DNA of 64,000 nt from Tetrahymena thermophila SB210 (taxonomy: Eukaryota > Ciliophora > Oligohymenophorea > Hymenostomatida > Tetrahymenidae). The position numbers were made by a program, and so were the translations under genes. Numbering within the stretch: position 1 is the first letter of the stretch; each line of letters starts with the position of its first letter. The DNA lies in NCBI RefSeq assembly GCF_000189635.1, contig NW_002476347.1, positions 105,387 through 169,386 of the forward strand, given 5' to 3'. Positions 1 through 15,000 of the stretch are shown one piece after another. The notes below the pieces were generated by a model, which worked only from the letters and a program-made list of their open reading frames with translations, did no database searches and had not been told where the DNA came from.

Positions 1-3000
1 CAATCCATGACTGAAGAGGTTTGAGAGAATAATAGCAGTATTTCCAGCTGGATGGAACTCTGCCATCAAATAGACTATCAAGAACGATTTCAAGATCTTC
101 TGAAATGAGTTAAATACCTTGAATACCTTTATCCAAATTGATAAGAGACTGTTTGACGAAAACTAGCAATTTATTGTAACGATCTATTTCTTGATTTAGG
201 ACAACTCTCAAAGGATTTCCTTCATCATATGCACTAGTTTGTCTTTTAACTTCATCAACATCTATAAGTTCAGGTAATTTTTCCATGAGTTCTTTGATAA
301 TATTAGCAACTTTGCTTTCTTTAGAAACACCAGCAGAAGAAGCTATTTGTGGTGAGAGTGAGATAATAGATTCAATCAAAGAATTAGATTATATAATTTA
401 TGAAGAAATTTCTGCATTAATATGCTAACCGAAAGTTTCTGGACGCTCAATTGGTGGGAATTCATCAATCTTACCACGATAATAAGTAAGTTCTGAGCCA
501 GTCTTTTCTAAGTTCTTTAAGTCCTTAATGTTTAATTCTTCAGGGACAAAATAGAATTGTTAAGAAGGGTCACCGAGTTTATATTTTTCATCGAAAATAA
601 CTTTATCATTAAAGAATTGATTAGCGTAGACGTTCAACAGTCTTCTATCCCAATCATCGGTAACTCTACCACCATAGGTTACATCAGAAATTAAGAATCT
701 ATTTGATTAAGAATACAATTTTTCAAATTTATGAATTAAATTAAAAATTTGTTATTTACTTAATGGCATCCCAAGGAGGAGATTTGTTCTAAACTTACTG
801 TTCACCAGAGCCAGGTTAAGTGCTTTGTTATTGAGCAGACTTATCAGTGTGAACTTACTAATCAATGTACATCTACAAAATATTATCAGATGTTTCCCAA
901 TCTGAGTCATTAAAGTCATAAATAACATTCCAACCAAGTTATTTGAAACGTTTTCTCTCAACAATAATCTATTTAATATTTTAAATGTAATTTTCAATAA
1001 AGGTTATTTTATAGATGATAAAATTGTTTCCTAAAACAATAATTAATATTGTAGAGTTTTGTTTTTATGAAAAAAAAAAAAAAAATGAAATATTAATAAT
1101 TACACTGTGGAACCAGCAGAGAGAGAAGACTAATTTTTTGTAGTATGATTTATTGTTAAGTCTAACAGCTTAATATTTGTCAGAGGGCATGTTATTAAAA
1201 AGACGAAGCATGTTAGATTTAACACCTTTAGATGGCTCAGTAGTTACTTTTACACATTTTTGAAGAATGGAAATAGGGAACTTAGGATGAGGAGAAGATG
1301 ATAACCAAAGTCTGAAATTATCATGAATATCGCTTCTATTCTATTCAAGATTTTCAATAATCTTTTCAAGATCTTTAAGGAAACTAAGTGATAAGTGACA
1401 GTTAGCAAGATAGAGCCAGTAACCATTCTTGCAACCTTCAGCAACTTTTTCACGAGCTTTACGAGCTTGACCTTAACCGAGAGATACAGGAACAAGCTAA
1501 ATGTTCTTTTGATCAGCGAATTGTTACAATTAGTTATAAGGATCAACACCAGGAGAAAGAATGAAGATAACAGGTGAGGTCTTAGTTGAATCAGCATAAA
1601 CAGTTTCAAATGTGAAAGAGGGAGCAGTGATATATTAGGGACCAATTTTATTTTCAACAAATTGAGAAGCACTGAAAATAACTCTATCAGGACGAATAGT
1701 CTTTACAATAATTAGCTTACGCAAGTGATCACACTTGGTGTCCCATTCACCAGGTAAGGCATCACTTTCAGGAGTGGATGACATGTACCAACGTTTCCAT
1801 TCCTTAGAGTTATGAGTGAAAGCACCAATAATACCTTTATTAAAAGAGGAAATTTATTAAATTAAATCAAAAATATTTTCTATCTACCTGTAAAGTTAGC
1901 CATCTTATCGAGATCGCAAATGGTATCCCAAGATTATTGAGTAATCCAGTCTGGATTGGGATTAGGAGGTTGAGTCTTTCTATCTTATCCTGTGTCACTA
2001 CCTCTCAAGAAGAAATTGAATTCTTCAAGATTAACATCAGTTGATAATCTTACAGCCATTTAGATTGAAAGAAGAAGCTTGTCACTTTCAAACAAACCTC
2101 TGCAAGCATATTTATAAATTTCTTCTTTGTGCTTTTCTGATATACTGTTAAGTTTATCATTTAAGGAATCGTTAACAGCTGCACCTTTGTTAATGTAATT
2201 ATCAATAGTTCTCTAGAACAATTGAATGTATGACTCAAGAGAGAACTAATACATATTATTAATAAGACCAAACTCATTTATAACGAAGAAGAGCTTTGAT
2301 GCTGTTGTTGCCAAACTTACGTAGTTCTTTCTTAAATTCATGGTCTTAGTCATTTAAGCAGCACCAGTTTCAATTTAATGTCTAACATCTAATTTTTAAA
2401 AAATCAAATGATATATTAATTAAAATATAAAATTTATTAAAACACAAGAGTTTTTTATTAATTATTTTTTAATTTCAAGCAGAAAAAAAAAATTTCTTAT
2501 ACAAAAAAAGAAACCACTTTTAAGTAATATTTACCTTCTTCTGTTTCTTTGGCGACTTAGAGTGCCTTGATAAGATCTAAATCATCAATAAGTTAACCTT
2601 TAGTTTCTTAGAGCATACGAAGAATCTTATCATCAAGATCCTTTAGCTTTGATTCATTGTCTGCTTTCTTACGAACTAGGTCATTCTTTTACTTTTCAAG
2701 GTTTGCTTCCATTTTTTAGATAACAACTGAAATTAATTGATCTTGGAGACCTTCTTCTTTGACAGCAAAGTTGACTAAAGTAACTCTTGTACTTACTTCA
2801 GCTTTGTATTTAGGATTAGCCAATTTAGTTGTCATATAGAATCTGAAGTCTGGATTATACTTAATTTCCTTATCTGCACCTATACAAAGTAAAATACCAC
2901 CAGTAACTTTCTTCAAAGATTTATTCAAGATGGGTTCAAGAGCAGGATCTATTTCTTCATCAAGGTTTTAAAGAATAACTACTTGACCCCATGAAATAGC

Positions 3001-6000
3001 TCTCTCCAACAAGGTTATGTAGTTTTCTGTTTAAGGATCAATAATCTACAATTTTTCTCTATCTTAATCTCTTTCTGTGTTTTTAATCCAAGTGTTAGCT
3101 TATTATTGTGGGTCAATCATAAGTGGGAATCTACTACCTAAAAATATCATTCAAATAAATTTTAATAAATAAACACATTTATAAAATTAAATCTTCACTT
3201 TTTGTAACAAGTACTGCGTTTTCTTTAGAGAACTAATCATCAGGAAGACCCTTAAATGTCCAATTTAAGAATGTAATGGGTTTGACTAAGAAGTCTGGGA
3301 AATTATAATCTCTGCTGTGCTAAATTTTAAGGTTTCTAACTTAAGCTAATAAAGCATCCTTCATGAAGATTCTTCTATACTCAGAGGGGAAAGGACCAGC
3401 ATAAGACATAAATGCTGCTGACATAAGAGAATCACCAATTAGATATTCAAACTTTTATTCAAAGATAATCTTTCTATCTTTCCAACCTTCCTTGGTGCCC
3501 TCTAAACCTGAGATAAGCTTTTCAGCTCTTTCTTACTTGTCTTAAAGAATCTTATTTTATTCTTCCAAATTTTGTTTATCAGTCTTAGCTTATTCAAGTT
3601 ATTTCTACAAAATCATAATCTTTTCTTGTAATTTCGATAAGTTATCTTACAAATTTTGTAATTCTTCTTCTGATTTAGCTAATCTTTCTTTCAATTAGTT
3701 GACTTTAATTCTCTTTGGTTCAATATCCTTGAATGCTTTTGCATACATTTCCATAGCCAAAACCCAACGCCACATAGACGCACCGGCTTCGGAAATTTAT
3801 TGAATCTTTTCAATACTCATCTTAGGGTCATGAGTCAACTTTTCAATCTTAAGTAAAGTTTTTTAAGAGATTTTATCTTTTTCTATATTTTATAACTTAG
3901 ATAAGAAATCAGGAGCAGCAAGTTCTTTCTTTGCACTAGCCCAAGAGGGATCCTTCACTAATTTTTTTTAATATTTATTCAATTTAATGATTTGAAGTTA
4001 AAAATAATAATCGCTTACATAACAAAATCATAATAGCTTGCATGACAACATCAATACCTGCAGGAGGTGAAGTGAATGATTTTACTTCTGCCAATTTATT
4101 TTTATTGAGATTTGCAAGACCTTCTTCGGCCATACGAAGAGCTGGCATAGCAGCTTGAAGATCTTATTCAGCATCAGCGGAAATACGAAGAATTTCAGCC
4201 TTTTCCTTTTCGACAAGAACAGTTTTTTGTTCAACATACTTTTGCTTTTCATTAACATCACGTGATTCACCTTCAATCTTAATCATAAGATCTTCTACTT
4301 CCTTTTAACTCTTTTATAATTATATTTATGATATTTGTAATTATTGTTTCAACAGTTCTGAGCTCTCACCAGCTTCATCAAGCTTATGGAGACCAAGTCT
4401 AAGCTTAGTAATTTCATTACCATATTCCTTCTACTTCTATTCAAGCAATTCTACATAACCCTTGACTAACTCGATATAATTTGTAGGAGTTACATAATAC
4501 ATTCTCTTTAAGGTAGCATACATATCATCAGCCATTTATAAAACTTTAGTATGGGCTTAACTAAAGAATGTAGCAATTGCCTTTCTAAGAACTTCTCTAC
4601 GTTCTTCTTCTATTTTCTCTTCAGCTAATTTGGCTTCTTCTTCTGCAATCTTCTTTGGATCAGGTTTAGCATCTTTCTTTTCAGGTACTGGAACAGGAGT
4701 CTATTTCATTACAAATATATTTTTAAATAAATTAGATTTAAACAGAAAAAAATTTTTAAATTATCAATTTTAAATACAAAATATTAATTTAAAAAAAAAT
4801 AATGTAAATTAATTGAAAGAAATATTACAGGCTCTTGCTTAAGAGGAACTTCCTTGATTTTGTCTTGAAGTGTTAAAGTCTTAAGATATTTATTAGCGAC
4901 TTCAAGAAGAGCCTCTTCAGGCCAAGGCATGTACCAAATGATAGTAGTATTGTTTACTAAACCAGGATACATTCTTGTGTAGTTACGGAGTGAATCACCT
5001 GTTTTACTCATACATAACATAAGATGGAAGTTATTTTGGACACGAGTGAAGAAGAAATCAATCAAATCTTCATCAAAAATACGAGCGTCTTTTTCTAAAT
5101 TGTGATGCTTAATATATTCTTTTCTCATTTTTTCTTTAATTTGGGGATAGTCATCCTTTTGACTGAACAAATTAGGAATTTCTCCTACAGTTAGAATGTT
5201 GTTGATATCTTCAATGAAACCTTCATTAATAATCTAGTTATCACTAAACAAGAAAACACCGCTCTATATTTTTTAAAAAAAATTAAAATAAGAAAATAAA
5301 TAAATGAATAAAATTCATACTTTTCCTTTGTAACCTGCTTCTTCAGCCCAACGCTTAATATCATCTCTAAATTCTTTAACTCTGTAATTTCTAGATATTT
5401 CAATTTACCAAAGAGAGTAGCCAGCGATGAAAGCAGCTAAACGAGTGAGAGAGTGTCTACCTGAACCACCTTCACCAACAAGCATACCATGACCTTTTCC
5501 TAATTTTACAATTCTGTGGATTTTGCAAACATAAGAAATAGCTTCTTCGAAAAGAACAATAGGCATAGGAGATCTTTAATTCTTATTGAAATCATCTAAC
5601 TTTTATTCAACAGTTTGCTTTAATTAAGCACGATCTTTGTAGCCTATTTCAATATAAATAGGTTTACCACCAGATTCTTCCATAAAATCAACAAAGATAG
5701 TGTCCAACTCTTCTTCATTAGTGCATTCTCTCATATTAGATCCAAGGGTTTATTCAAGTTAATCAGAAATCAATTTCTTTAATTAGAATCTGTCTTCGAA
5801 TGAAATAAGTCTATCATGGAAAACTCTTAAGCATTCGTGCACCCAAAGTCTGAAAATTGTCATTTTAGAATCACAATAGAATCTATCAAGCATATAGACA
5901 CCTTAGATAACCTTGGAAATATCTCTTAAGTTAAAGACATAGTGAGATTTCTTAGGAGTAGGAAGGAAGTTTTCAGAAACAGTTCTAAACAAGTTCAAAG

Positions 6001-9000
6001 TTGCCTAAGCAACAGGTTCTGATTTATTATTTAAAAATAAATTTGTATATGAGAATTTAAAAAATTATTGAGATAATAGTATCACCAAAAATAAATTTTA
6101 GTTAAAATTATTATTTTCTTTAACTAAAATATTGCTGAATAAAATGAAAATTACCTGCTAAAGGTTTAATTTCTTCTTCAAATTCATGGAACTTGTGGTT
6201 AAGAATAGACTAGAAGATTCTTCTCACTTAGTTATCAGTAGGGAATGTGAAGTTAATTAGATTGAATTTTCCTTGAGTTCTTTTTGAAATTTGAGCTCTA
6301 CCACCACCTGGAGGACCCATAGCTGCTATGAATTAGATATCAAGAATCTATTTAAAGAGATCTCTAGATTGTCTGTCGAACCAGCCTTCGTAGTCCATCC
6401 ATTATCTAAAGAGTTCAAGAGGAGGTTGACTACCAAAAGTGTCTTTTCTGGGCATGTTGAGATCATCAACAAATATAACCATCTTCTTACCATCAGGAAT
6501 CATTTTATATTTAGTTCTTCTAACAAGCTTGGACTCAATCATATCTTGAGTTTTCAAAGAATTTGTCTAGGAAGAGAAAACAATATTCATGGAAGTGTAA
6601 GAATCGTCCAATTCTGAAAGAATTCCATTAATAACAGCAGTCTTACCAGTACCAGTATTACCAACAACAAGAATATTTATTTTATTTTTTAACAATGTCT
6701 AAATTACAAATCTATTTCTTGCACTGTCAACTGTTGGGACTAACATTTTATGATATGGCATATTAGGGCCTGGTTTCCATACACTGGCATTGATCTTATC
6801 TTCCCTAAATTAATTAATTTTAAAATTTGAATTAAATTTTATCAATATTAAATTAAAACAAGTTATGAAAAATAATTACCATGAAGCCCATTCATTTTTG
6901 TCAACATTAATGTAATAATCATATACAGTGTTAGAGTGAGGGAAGATACTTTCGATATCTCTCATATGATAGTCAATTAGCTTGCGACCATCTTCATCTA
7001 CTGAAGCACCAAATGACCAAATCAAAGCGAAAGTAAACCACTTTTCAAGTAGGGCGTAATAGATTTCGTTTTTGGTAGGGATTTCAAGACCAATAGTTTG
7101 ACTTTCCATCTTGATGAAAGAATCCATAAGCCTGCAAAGTGCAATAACGATATTTATATCAGAACAAGGTACCAATTCCTTGCACATCGAACGAGTTTTG
7201 AATAATCTCATAATCCACTTAATAATATTAAATATTTTGTTTTGAATATTGCAAATAATGTAAGTGAAGAAATTACCTTATCAACAAGATCATAGAAGAA
7301 ATCTTAAACATCTGGATCTTTCATTCTGCCAATCCATGCTTCTATGTATGGTCTCCAACCTAAATCATTAGGATCAATATAAATCATACCAGCACGAGAA
7401 ACAGTAGCAGGAGAAGCAACAGAGAGATCTTCTACTTCGAAAACTAAACCTACTTATTAAGGTAAACTGATACGATCACCATTCAATAAAGTTAAAACTT
7501 TATTATCATCCAAGACAGTATTCATAGATTCAATCCAAAGAGTATCTACAGGTCCATCCAAGATCATCCATCTCTAATCAAGAGATTCATCTTTACACAA
7601 ACGAGCCATCATGCTTGATAAAACACCTTCATTCCATTCCAAAGTTGAGTGGTCAACAAAACCAAAAAGTTCATTAAGAGTAACAGTCTTAGGATTCAAA
7701 ACTTCAGTTCTTACAGCAGGGAAAGGAACTTAGCCTTATTTATCTCCTTAAGTCATTTATTTGTTTAAAGAACTATTTTATAAAATTTTTGCTTAAATTT
7801 AAACAATACTAAAAAATAAAAGAAAATTTTAAAAATAGTTTCATACTTTTGTCAATATTTTTAAATTTTAACTTGATTGATAAAAAAATATAAATTGTTA
7901 GAGAAAATTGTTTATTATTTACTTCATTGCTTTTTGTAACATCTTCCAGGTTGTAGTCTTACCAGATAAAGATTTACCGACAAGCATATTACCATGACGA
8001 GTGTTTTTGGAATCATAAAGTTAAATGCACTTATTGATCATTTCGACTTTAGGTATAAGTTTTTCGTTTCTCATTTCAGCCTCAATAGCCTCATAAAGCT
8101 TAGTGTTCTCTGATTCAGGGAGATCAGTATTGGGGAAAAGATCATTAAAAAGAGCGTTAAAGAGGAAAATATCTTCTTGAACGAATTTTGGCATGTTCAT
8201 GTCATAAATAGCTCTCATAAGAATCTTTTATTCTTTCATGTTTTCTTCACTTTCAGCTTCCTTTTCACGTTCTCTGTCTCTGTTTCCTGCTTAATCAGAG
8301 TTGCTATCATTTCTACGAATTGCACCAGCGCAGTTCAAGACTGACTTAATAGCTCTGAGACCAAAGTCGTAGTGATCTTATTTAGATAATTGTTGAGTCA
8401 TCAAATTATATAATGTAACCATCTTAATTGACAAAGGTCTACCATTCTTAAAACCTTCTGATTGAAGCATAATTTCACAAATAATGGTTGTTTCTGGAAC
8501 CATCATAGAAATAGGACGGAACAATGATTTCAAGTTATCAGGAAGTTCAGATCTACCAGCATAACCAGGATTCATAGTAATAAAAATAGCGCATTAATCA
8601 TTAATTGAAATAACTTCTTCTTCGAATTCAAAAGTATTTTGTTCGCGGTCTTCTCCTAATTTTCTTAAGGCATTCATGATAGAGTGCATTTATTGAGCAA
8701 CGACAGAAAGTACTTCTACTTCAATTCTATTAAACTCATCAAAGCAACCCCAACCACCTAAAATTATATAATGAATATTAGTTAATTTTAAGAAGTTAAA
8801 AGACAAACAAAAAATATATTTTTATGTTAAACCAGCCTCAATTGTTCAGTAAATACAAATGAGAATAAAAAATAAGTTTAATAATTTTTACCTGTTTGAA
8901 TAAGACCTGAAAACATTCTGCCTATTGACTTGTAATCAAGACCTTCTGAACAGTTAAAGACAAGTACGAATTTACCCATACCTTTACCAAGATCTTTAAC

Positions 9001-12000
9001 GGTTTCAGTTTTACCAGTACCAGCTGGTCCTTATGGAGCACCACCCTTATTAAGTTTCATAGCAGTAGTTAAAGTCATGTAACATCTATCTGTCAAAGCA
9101 GTAATGACTAATCTACCATTATTGCCTTGGTATTCATAACCGTAAGGGAATTTCGTATTAGTTTATTTGATTTCAACTTCCATACAGTCACCTTAAATGT
9201 TTTAGTAGAATCTTAATTGTTTTAACCAATCGAAAGCTGTGTCACTGAAACAAGTTTTTTATAAAGATTCAATAATATCTTTAGCGTGAACTTCAATTGT
9301 AATCAAAGCTTTATTTAATTAATTTTTTATTGAGTATTATTATTAAAAATTTAAATATGTAATTTTTACCAATAAGTTTTAATCTATCTGTTTCGGTCGA
9401 GGGCTTTCTAACTAACTTAGTTAATTCAGCAAGGAAATGATTTTTATCATCCTTAACTGGCTTCCAAGCCTTGTGCTTATCAGATTTTTCTGAGTTACTG
9501 ATATTATGCAAAACTGCACCACATTCCTGAGTCCAATGGAGTTAAGACGCAACAATCAGCAACTAACCAGGCCAGCTTGGAATCCATTTTTCAACCCATC
9601 TATAACCTTCTTTCTTTTTAATACCAGCATGAGTTTTGGTTAATTCTTTCTTTAATGTTTCAAACATGCGCTACTCAACTGTTTTTAACCATTTCTCAAC
9701 ACCAAATTCACATGTTACCTTGCTACTTAAATTAACCTTTTCACCATCTGGAGATACCATGGTTATGACTTCATGATTCTCTTAAGGTCTTCCCTGATAT
9801 TTTCATAAAATATTAAATTAATTTATCTTAATAAAGTATTTTAGATGATAATTTTACCTTAACATTTTAACCCATAACAGTATTGATTTACAACTTTTTA
9901 ATACCTTCAAAGCACTTTTTGATATGTTTGTTGACCTTGCTAGGATCTTTAGAGTTACCTAAAATTTCAAACAAATCATCGTTAGACAAGAAATAGAATC
10001 TAGGGAATTCCTTTCTGTTTCTTTCAAGCAATTAGAAAAGAATCTTTTGACTCTCATCAAGCTTTTTGCTCATTTCTAACAATTCGTTTAAGAAACCTTC
10101 TTAACTCAAGCTATTTGAATAAAAAAAATTTTAAATTAGATGAATTAAATAGATAAATAGATTTGAATATTACGCTTGTTTTGCATTCTTGGTTGCATAA
10201 ATATCTGCCATATATTTTTAAAGTTGCTTTTCAATTTTACCGAATTTAGCAATATCACCAACCAATTATTTATCTTGTTCATTTTGTTGAGAAGCAAAAA
10301 TACTCTCAAGATAAATCCATTGACGTTGTACTTGTAGTAAAGCTTCGAGGGTTTCTAAAATATTTTAAAGACAAGTTTCCCATTGTTCAATATCAGTTTT
10401 GAATGATTCATAGAACAGGGTTGTTTTTTATGCTGAAAGCACACCCATATCATCTTCTAAAGCTGAGAATATATCATCAGCCTTCTTGACTTTATAGTAT
10501 CCTTTCTTGTGTTCATCCATGACTAATTCAAGACGAGACCATCTGTTTTTGATATTTTCTAAAGCAGACTCAATTTTATATTCTTCTCTTGCAACTTCGC
10601 AAACTATTAAATAATTAATAAATTTGAATATTTTATAACATTTTTAAAAATAAATTTTTTATTACCTTCACGAACTGAATCAGCATATGTTAATAAATTA
10701 ATTTTAAAGATTTCTTATAAAGTGAAGGAATCACTTTCATAATCTAATATAGTTTGTAAATATTTTTAAAGCTTATCCCAATGTCTTTAACGCATGAACT
10801 TTTCGCCTAACATCTTGATTAAAGGAAGAGTTTATCTGAATTATTCTACGTTGTTACGTAAAGAGTTAACAACTTCCCACTTTTTCATTTCCTTAGGATA
10901 TGAATTGATTTTGGTTTAGTAATCATCAGCCAAATCATCAAGTTCTTCGTTATTAAATTCGCGGAACTTAATATGTTTGTTCTTTTCCCATTCTTTATCC
11001 CAGTCATCTTTAGTTTTCCAGACATCTTGCAAGTTAGCTATTTCTTTTTCAACGCTTTCTAGCTCAGAGCTAGGAGCATAATTGATATTAAAGAGTTCAA
11101 AACCGAATCTCATTTCTTTTTCTCTTTCTCTCAAGGCTCTTACGTTTTCTTTATACTCGTTAAGCATTTGGAATGCCTTTTCATTTGTTAAATTACCTAC
11201 TTAGAAGGGAGCATTTGCCATAAATGTAATCTATTAAGTTTAAAAATACACTTTAAAATTTCAAACAATTACACCAAAAAAAAATATACTTTATTATCTG
11301 AAACTTCCTTCATGAAATCATCAAGGTTTTTCATGGTGTCTTGATAAAGATCATTATAAACCTTTTAGTTACGAATTTCCATTCTTTCAAGCATATCTCC
11401 GAACTTGATCCAAGCATCACGAAGAGTGTTCTTTCTGTAAATTTCATCTTCCTTTAAGTTGATTTGGTAATCTTCAAGCAACTTGAATTTTTCTTCAAGA
11501 GGCTATAATTTATCACCAATATCAGGTTTGTCTTTCTTTAATTTTGCAAGTGATTCCATATTCTTCTTAAGTTAGTGAATATCTAAAGGAGTGGGTTCTA
11601 AGTGAGCCTCACTATTTTGGAACAAAGCATGCAAAGAATTTAAATCACTAATAGCCTTTTCTTAGACTGCATTCAACAAAGCACTCTACCATTGAATTAG
11701 AACTTCAACTGTTTTAAAAATAGTAAATTTTAATTTATTTTTATTCATAAAATATTATTTTATTTTTTCAAGTATTTTTTAAATTTAAAGTATGTTAAAA
11801 GAAATTACCTATTGTGCTCTTAATATTTGTGTTATCAATAACTATGCAATCTAATTTATCAGTTGTTTTTTGAGCTTGAATATCACTGGCAGATATTTCG
11901 AATTTTTCAATGTGATCTCTGATATTTGAAATTTCATCATCATGGTCTAAAATGGATTTGGAGTATTTGTGTTTCATGCTAGCATCTCCTTACCAGAAGA

Positions 12001-15000
12001 ATTCTTTTTGTTTCCAAGGATCATACAATTCACCTGATGTCAATTTTTGGATGGTTTTATCCAAATTGCTGAGAATACTTTCAGTATATTTTTTAATTTC
12101 TAAATCACTGGCAATTGCAGAGAAATAGTCTTCTCTCTGATTTTATTCTTCAAAGGTGATTCCCTATTCAGGTCCTTTGCGCTGAGCCATCATAGGATTG
12201 TTTTTCATTTCCTTTTCTTTTAATATACGTTGTTCTTCTAGCTTATCTTTTCTTTCCTAGTTCATAATGACAGTCATTCTCTTAAAGTCTTGAATTATTT
12301 GAGTCATTAAGGTTATAGTTATCTATATCATCTATCTTAAGTAATTTTATGAGGGTTTAAAAACTAAAACAGGTTGAGTCTTTCCATTTTCAGGAGAACC
12401 GTTTTCTATTTCTTGAGATAATCTGAAAATAGCAGTAGCTGGGTTTTTATCATCACCAATAACTCTGTACAATTCTAATAAACTGCTCTTATTTGCTTTC
12501 TTCAATGCTTCTTCTATCTTTTTATCAATCATAGCTACATAATTGAACCAGACTTTTTAAATTTCAGGTCCATCTTTCAAGAAGAACTCATATGTTTCAC
12601 TTAAAATTCTTTTTATTTCATCTAAAGCAATCTAATTAAAAGAAAAATAAATATTAAGATAATATAAGGAGTTAATTAATTTACCTTGATTTTAATTTGC
12701 ATATCTCTTCTGTGCTTTTCTTGATCTTCTTCAAATTATTTAATTTCAACTGTACGCTTTTTATCAATTTTAATTAGAATTCTTGTGGCGATTTCTACAC
12801 ATTTTTACTCAATCTTCTCAGTGTTGCTCTTGAACATTTTTAACTTATTGTAAATTTCGTTACAGCTCTTTCTACAATCACGCACAAAATTTTCTAAAAT
12901 ACCCTTAGAACTCCATTTCAACTTGCTGGTACCTGGCTTGATAACCTTCTCAGTTTAAGAGTAGTGATCTTTAAAGAGATTCTTTTCCATAGGATCCATG
13001 TAATCAATAATTTTATTTTAATCTCTAACAACAAGCATGACGTATTCTTTTAGAATTCTGAGGTTTTCTCTATGTAAAGTAGTGAATTCATCTGCGTAGG
13101 AAGGAACAACAATACCAAAGTTAATCAATTTCTTCCAAGCCACTACTTCGCTCATTAACTTCTCGAGCTATCTGTTAAATTTAGACTCAAGGTGACCTTC
13201 TTTACTTCTCAAATTCTCCTTATATTTAAGTTCTGGATAGTCAGGTTCAGGCATGTAAAGGACTGGCTTATCCAAGAATTCATGTCCCAAAGACTTTTCT
13301 TCAAGTTCCTAAAAAATTAAATTAAAAGTATAAATATTATTGTTAGTAATTATCAAAAGAAAAATGATTTTTAAAAAAGAAATTACTTTGTTTTCTTCTT
13401 TCCACTCTTTGAACTTAACATTAATGATAAATTATTTAAAAGTAAGATGAATGGCTTCATATTTTTCTTATGCAATTCTCTTTGTTCCTTCATCAATGAA
13501 AAAGAGTCTGTCAATAGAGTCTTTCATCTTTTGGATTCTGTGAATTTAAGCTCTGACCCAAATTGCTTAGCCAGAGTACTTACCATGGTGAAAGGGGAAG
13601 TTTAAAAGAGGCATATTTTTCTTCATATTATCATATTCTAATTTAGCTTTATCAAGTTCGGATAGGAACATGTTGATGACTTCAGTGGCTTTCTTTTTGA
13701 CAGCCATTTTAATACTTTCTCTTTTAGCTAAGTAATCAAATGCTTCAAGCATTTCAACACCTTGCTAAACAGTGGAGACTTGTTCAAAACCAGTATTGAT
13801 AATATTTTAATACATAATATCAAGATCTTTCATGCCATTCTTGAACATATTGAATAAGTCATGCCAGTTAGATGCTTTAACATCTAAAATTTTGTCTTTG
13901 TCTGTTGCTCTAATTTTATCTATGTGCTTCTTAAAGCTTTCTTTGATTTCTTCTAAAATATTTTCAATTTCTGGACCAATTGAACCTTTAGAAAATTATA
14001 ATAAATTTTAAAATATTATTTATATAATAAGTTAATTTATTTGATACCACCAAATTAAGGAATTTAGCTGTTAGATCCTTTTGCAGCGAATTATAATTAA
14101 CCTTCACAAATTTCAGTAAGTTCAGAGCATCTTTAAACAAAGGCTTCCATTTGAGCGAAAATTGAATTGTGATTGAAATCCCAAGCTCTCTTAGAAGCAT
14201 TTTCCTTTCTTTTCTTGTTTATCAAGGCAGATGTGCGTTCATAAATTTTTTTCCATTTTTTACCACACTCAATAGAGTCTTTTAGATCTTAAATGCACTT
14301 CTCTACATCTCCGTCTAGCATATCAGATATGTTGATCTAAGACTTGCAACGTTTAATGATTTCGTTAGAAATTTTGTGCAATAAACCTGAAATACGCTCC
14401 TATGAATTGTAATAATCAGAATGTTCCCAAATCATACGAACTCTGTTCAATAGAGAGGGTAGAATAGATGGAATTTCACGAGGAGTAGCCTTTTCAAGTT
14501 AACGGCATGAATCAAAAAGAGAATTCAAGAAATCTAAGTTGTTTTCTGCTTCAACTGATCCTGAGTTTATGTTTTTAGTTAATTCTTCAAAGGAAGGTAC
14601 ATAAGAACTATCAACTATTTTTAATATTTGTATGATGCGTTGTAAATCAGGATTAACCAATTGTCTTTAAATATTTTATAAATTATTTTTTCTTCTTCTC
14701 CAGTAAATAATTTCATCTTGAGGTCCTGCATTTTCATTATCTTGTTAGGAGTCTTAATTGTTAACAATTTCTTTAATTTATCTGTACCAATAAATCAAAG
14801 TAGTTTCTAATCTTTAAATTAAATCTTTATCTAAAGAGGTAGCCTAAGTATCACTGAGATCTTCTTTAGGAATATAAAGTTTTGTGTAGCCTTCATTTTA
14901 TTAGGAAGCCTCGGTGAGAGTAGCCATAAACTAATAGAAAAATATAAATAAAATAAATAAATTGTTGTAAAAAAAGTAAATTTAATTACTTTGTGAAGTT

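Noticed and set aside
1250-1672. Minus-strand ORF of 140 aa, hydrophobic
   Set aside because: Alternative frame of the dynein coding exon; the conserved dynein frame runs through the same bases.
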